Origin: Phenylobacterium sp.
GTDB taxonomy: Bacteria > Pseudomonadota > Alphaproteobacteria > Caulobacterales > Caulobacteraceae
Direction: 5' to 3'
Assembly: GCA_019264505.1 (NCBI GenBank)
Contig: JAHUZY010000487.1
Coordinates: 1-15,309, forward strand
Length of the DNA: 15,309 bases
The translations under genes were made by a program, and so were the position numbers. The notes under the pieces were generated by a model that was given only the letters and a program-made list of their open reading frames with translations, did not search any database and was not told where the DNA came from. Shown one piece after another: positions 14,477 through 15,309 of this stretch; position 1 is the stretch's first letter, and every line of letters starts with the position of its first letter.

Positions 14477-15308
14477 AATAAGGTAGCTGATGCGAGCTTG
14501 CGACGGGCCGAGTGCGGCCATCGTATTCCTCTGTCGAAAAGCTCTGAGCCCTCCAGGCGGGCTGCGATTTAGGCCTATCGATCAGCAGCTTGAGTCCGAG
14601 CTTGCCGCCAACTTCATCCTCGCGTTGGTCTGGTCCGTCAGGGTTTGCGACGCTCACGGCGTGGTGGCTCTCGGGCTCATGGACGATGCGAATACCCAGA
14701 CGGTCTCGGGCGCGGCCAATCCGGTCGCGTAGTGCTCTCGCGGCGACCCCGAGACGGCAGACGATCTCCTGATCGTCGGGCCTCCACACGGCGGGATCCA
14801 GGTAGCTGATGGTCGCAGGTTCGCCCAGGGCTTGGACCACGATCTGCCGGACGGCTTCGTCGGCGAAGCGCTTGGTAGTCGTCCCTCGGGGTTGGCCTGC
14901 CTGCACTCGGCCCGATGGGGGTAAGGGGGTAGATTCGGGTACTGAAAGGGTAGGGGGGACACCACTGTCCGCCTTTCGCGCCCACCATGTCCGCCTTTTG
15001 CCGGCAATGGAGGACACTGGTGTCCGCTTTTCTGCGGCGGGCTCTGGCTCTACCTGCCCTGAGGAGTGCGGAGGCTCAGATGGAACGCTATCGAGTGCGG
15101 CCGAGAGGACAGGAGCGTAGATGTTCGCCTTGCCTCGCCCGCGAGAGATGCGAACCGTGAGGTAGCCGGCCTTGACCAGCTCCTCGGTCGCCCGCCGTAT
15201 GCTGCGCACCGTGACCGACAAGGCTCGCGCGAGGGTCTCCTGTGCGGGCCACGTGGTATGGCTTTTGCCGAACATATGGGTGAGGTGGCAGGCTAGTAGC
15301 CTGGCGAG
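14466..15308 (-). CDS. Winged-helix replication-initiator-like protein, 5' end missing
   Basis: The frame enters from beyond the right edge, so at least a short N-terminal part is missing; 280 codons are visible. The first 60 residues form a winged helix-turn-helix (HTH_36 type): WPAQETLARALSVTVRSIRR, then LVKAGYLTV and a basic wing RISRGRGKANIY. A Pro/Ala/Lys-rich linker with KADSG and RTPVSS-like peptides follows, encoded by the TGTCCGC repeats. A C-terminal alpha/beta part (about 150-250) is unassigned. Proteins like this are found on plasmids and islands and are often called replication initiators; that role is likely but unproven here, and a transcription factor is possible. The internal ATG (15275) is a poor start since the helix-turn-helix begins before it. 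Confidence 0.68.
   Translation of the reverse strand, partial: LARLLACHLTHMFGKSHTTWPAQETLARALSVTVRSIRRATEELVKAGYLTVRISRGRGKANIYAPVLSAALDSVPSEPPHSSGQVEPEPAAEKRTPVSSIAGKRRTWWARKADSGVPPTLSVPESTPLPPSGRVQAGQPRGTTTKRFADEAVRQIVVQALGEPATISYLDPAVWRPDDQEIVCRLGVAARALRDRIGRARDRLGIRIVHEPESHHAVSVANPDGPDQREDEVGGKLGLKLLIDRPKSQPAWRAQSFSTEEYDGRTRPVASSHQLPYLAN
14957..15031. repeat. Iteron-like TGTCCGC repeats inside the replication-type gene
   Basis: TGTCCGCCTTT lies at 14966-14976 and 14988-14998, and TGTCCGCTTTT at 15021-15031. The start-to-start distances are 22 and 33 bp, both multiples of 11, so the sites face the same side of the helix. Two also sit in inverted repeats: GGACAC-CA-CTGTCC (14957-14970) and GGACAC-TG-GTGTCC (15012-15025). 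Initiator genes that carry their own binding repeats internally are known, and this pattern fits that. Confidence 0.6.
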
Positions 15309-15309
15309 C

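Noticed and set aside
1..15309. Window as a closed circular plasmid
   Set aside because: Joining the two ends gives the right-hand gene no better start: the frame hits a TGA within the tandem array just upstream. Its helix-turn-helix domain clearly needs residues beyond the edge, so the ends are probably not adjacent.

Overview
The base composition (GC-rich, strong GC bias at third codon positions) and the proteins suggest an alphaproteobacterium, most likely of the Caulobacterales type. This is inferred from general character, not from a marker gene. The window is an accessory region: a defence island next to replication-type sequences, probably part of a plasmid or a genomic island. There is no rRNA, tRNA or core housekeeping gene.

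Layout. (1) Positions 1-719 hold no convincing gene but are rich in repeats: eight 11-bp tandem units, two GACCCCCTTTTT direct repeats 21 bp apart, three copies of a near-palindromic TGTCCGACAC site and a perfect 16-bp palindrome. One short minus-strand ORF there has a good ribosome-binding site. (2) Positions 720-8469 are a tight four-gene plus-strand operon: an MmeI-like DNA methyltransferase with no visible nuclease motif, a DUF262/DUF1524 (GmrSD-type) protein, an SF2 helicase and a GIY-YIG nuclease. It looks like a restriction-modification-type defence system in which recognition and methylation, NTP-dependent remodelling and cleavage are split over separate proteins. (3) Positions 8676-9992 encode a secreted RTX calcium-binding protein. 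(4) Positions 10097-12470 are a nucleotide-signalling block: a clear ThsB-type TIR protein (plus strand) converges on a minus-strand TIR-SLOG gene pair. The two converging stop codons share the four bases CTAG. No ThsA effector is present in the window. (5) Positions 12859-14438 carry a minus-strand hipBA toxin-antitoxin pair. (6) Positions 14466-15308 carry most of a winged-helix, replication-initiator-like gene that runs off the right edge. It contains three iteron-like TGTCCGC(C/T)TTT repeats spaced 22 and 33 bp apart.

How they may work together. The operon would mark self DNA by methylation and attack unmodified invaders with the helicase and nucleases. The TIR and SLOG genes would act as a second layer, with TIR enzymes making an NAD-derived signal and the SLOG protein binding it. 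hipBA could stabilise the island or limit growth. The two parts most worth pursuing are the ThsB/TIR/SLOG cluster without ThsA and the four-gene methyltransferase cassette. All assignments come from reading motifs by eye; no database search was run.
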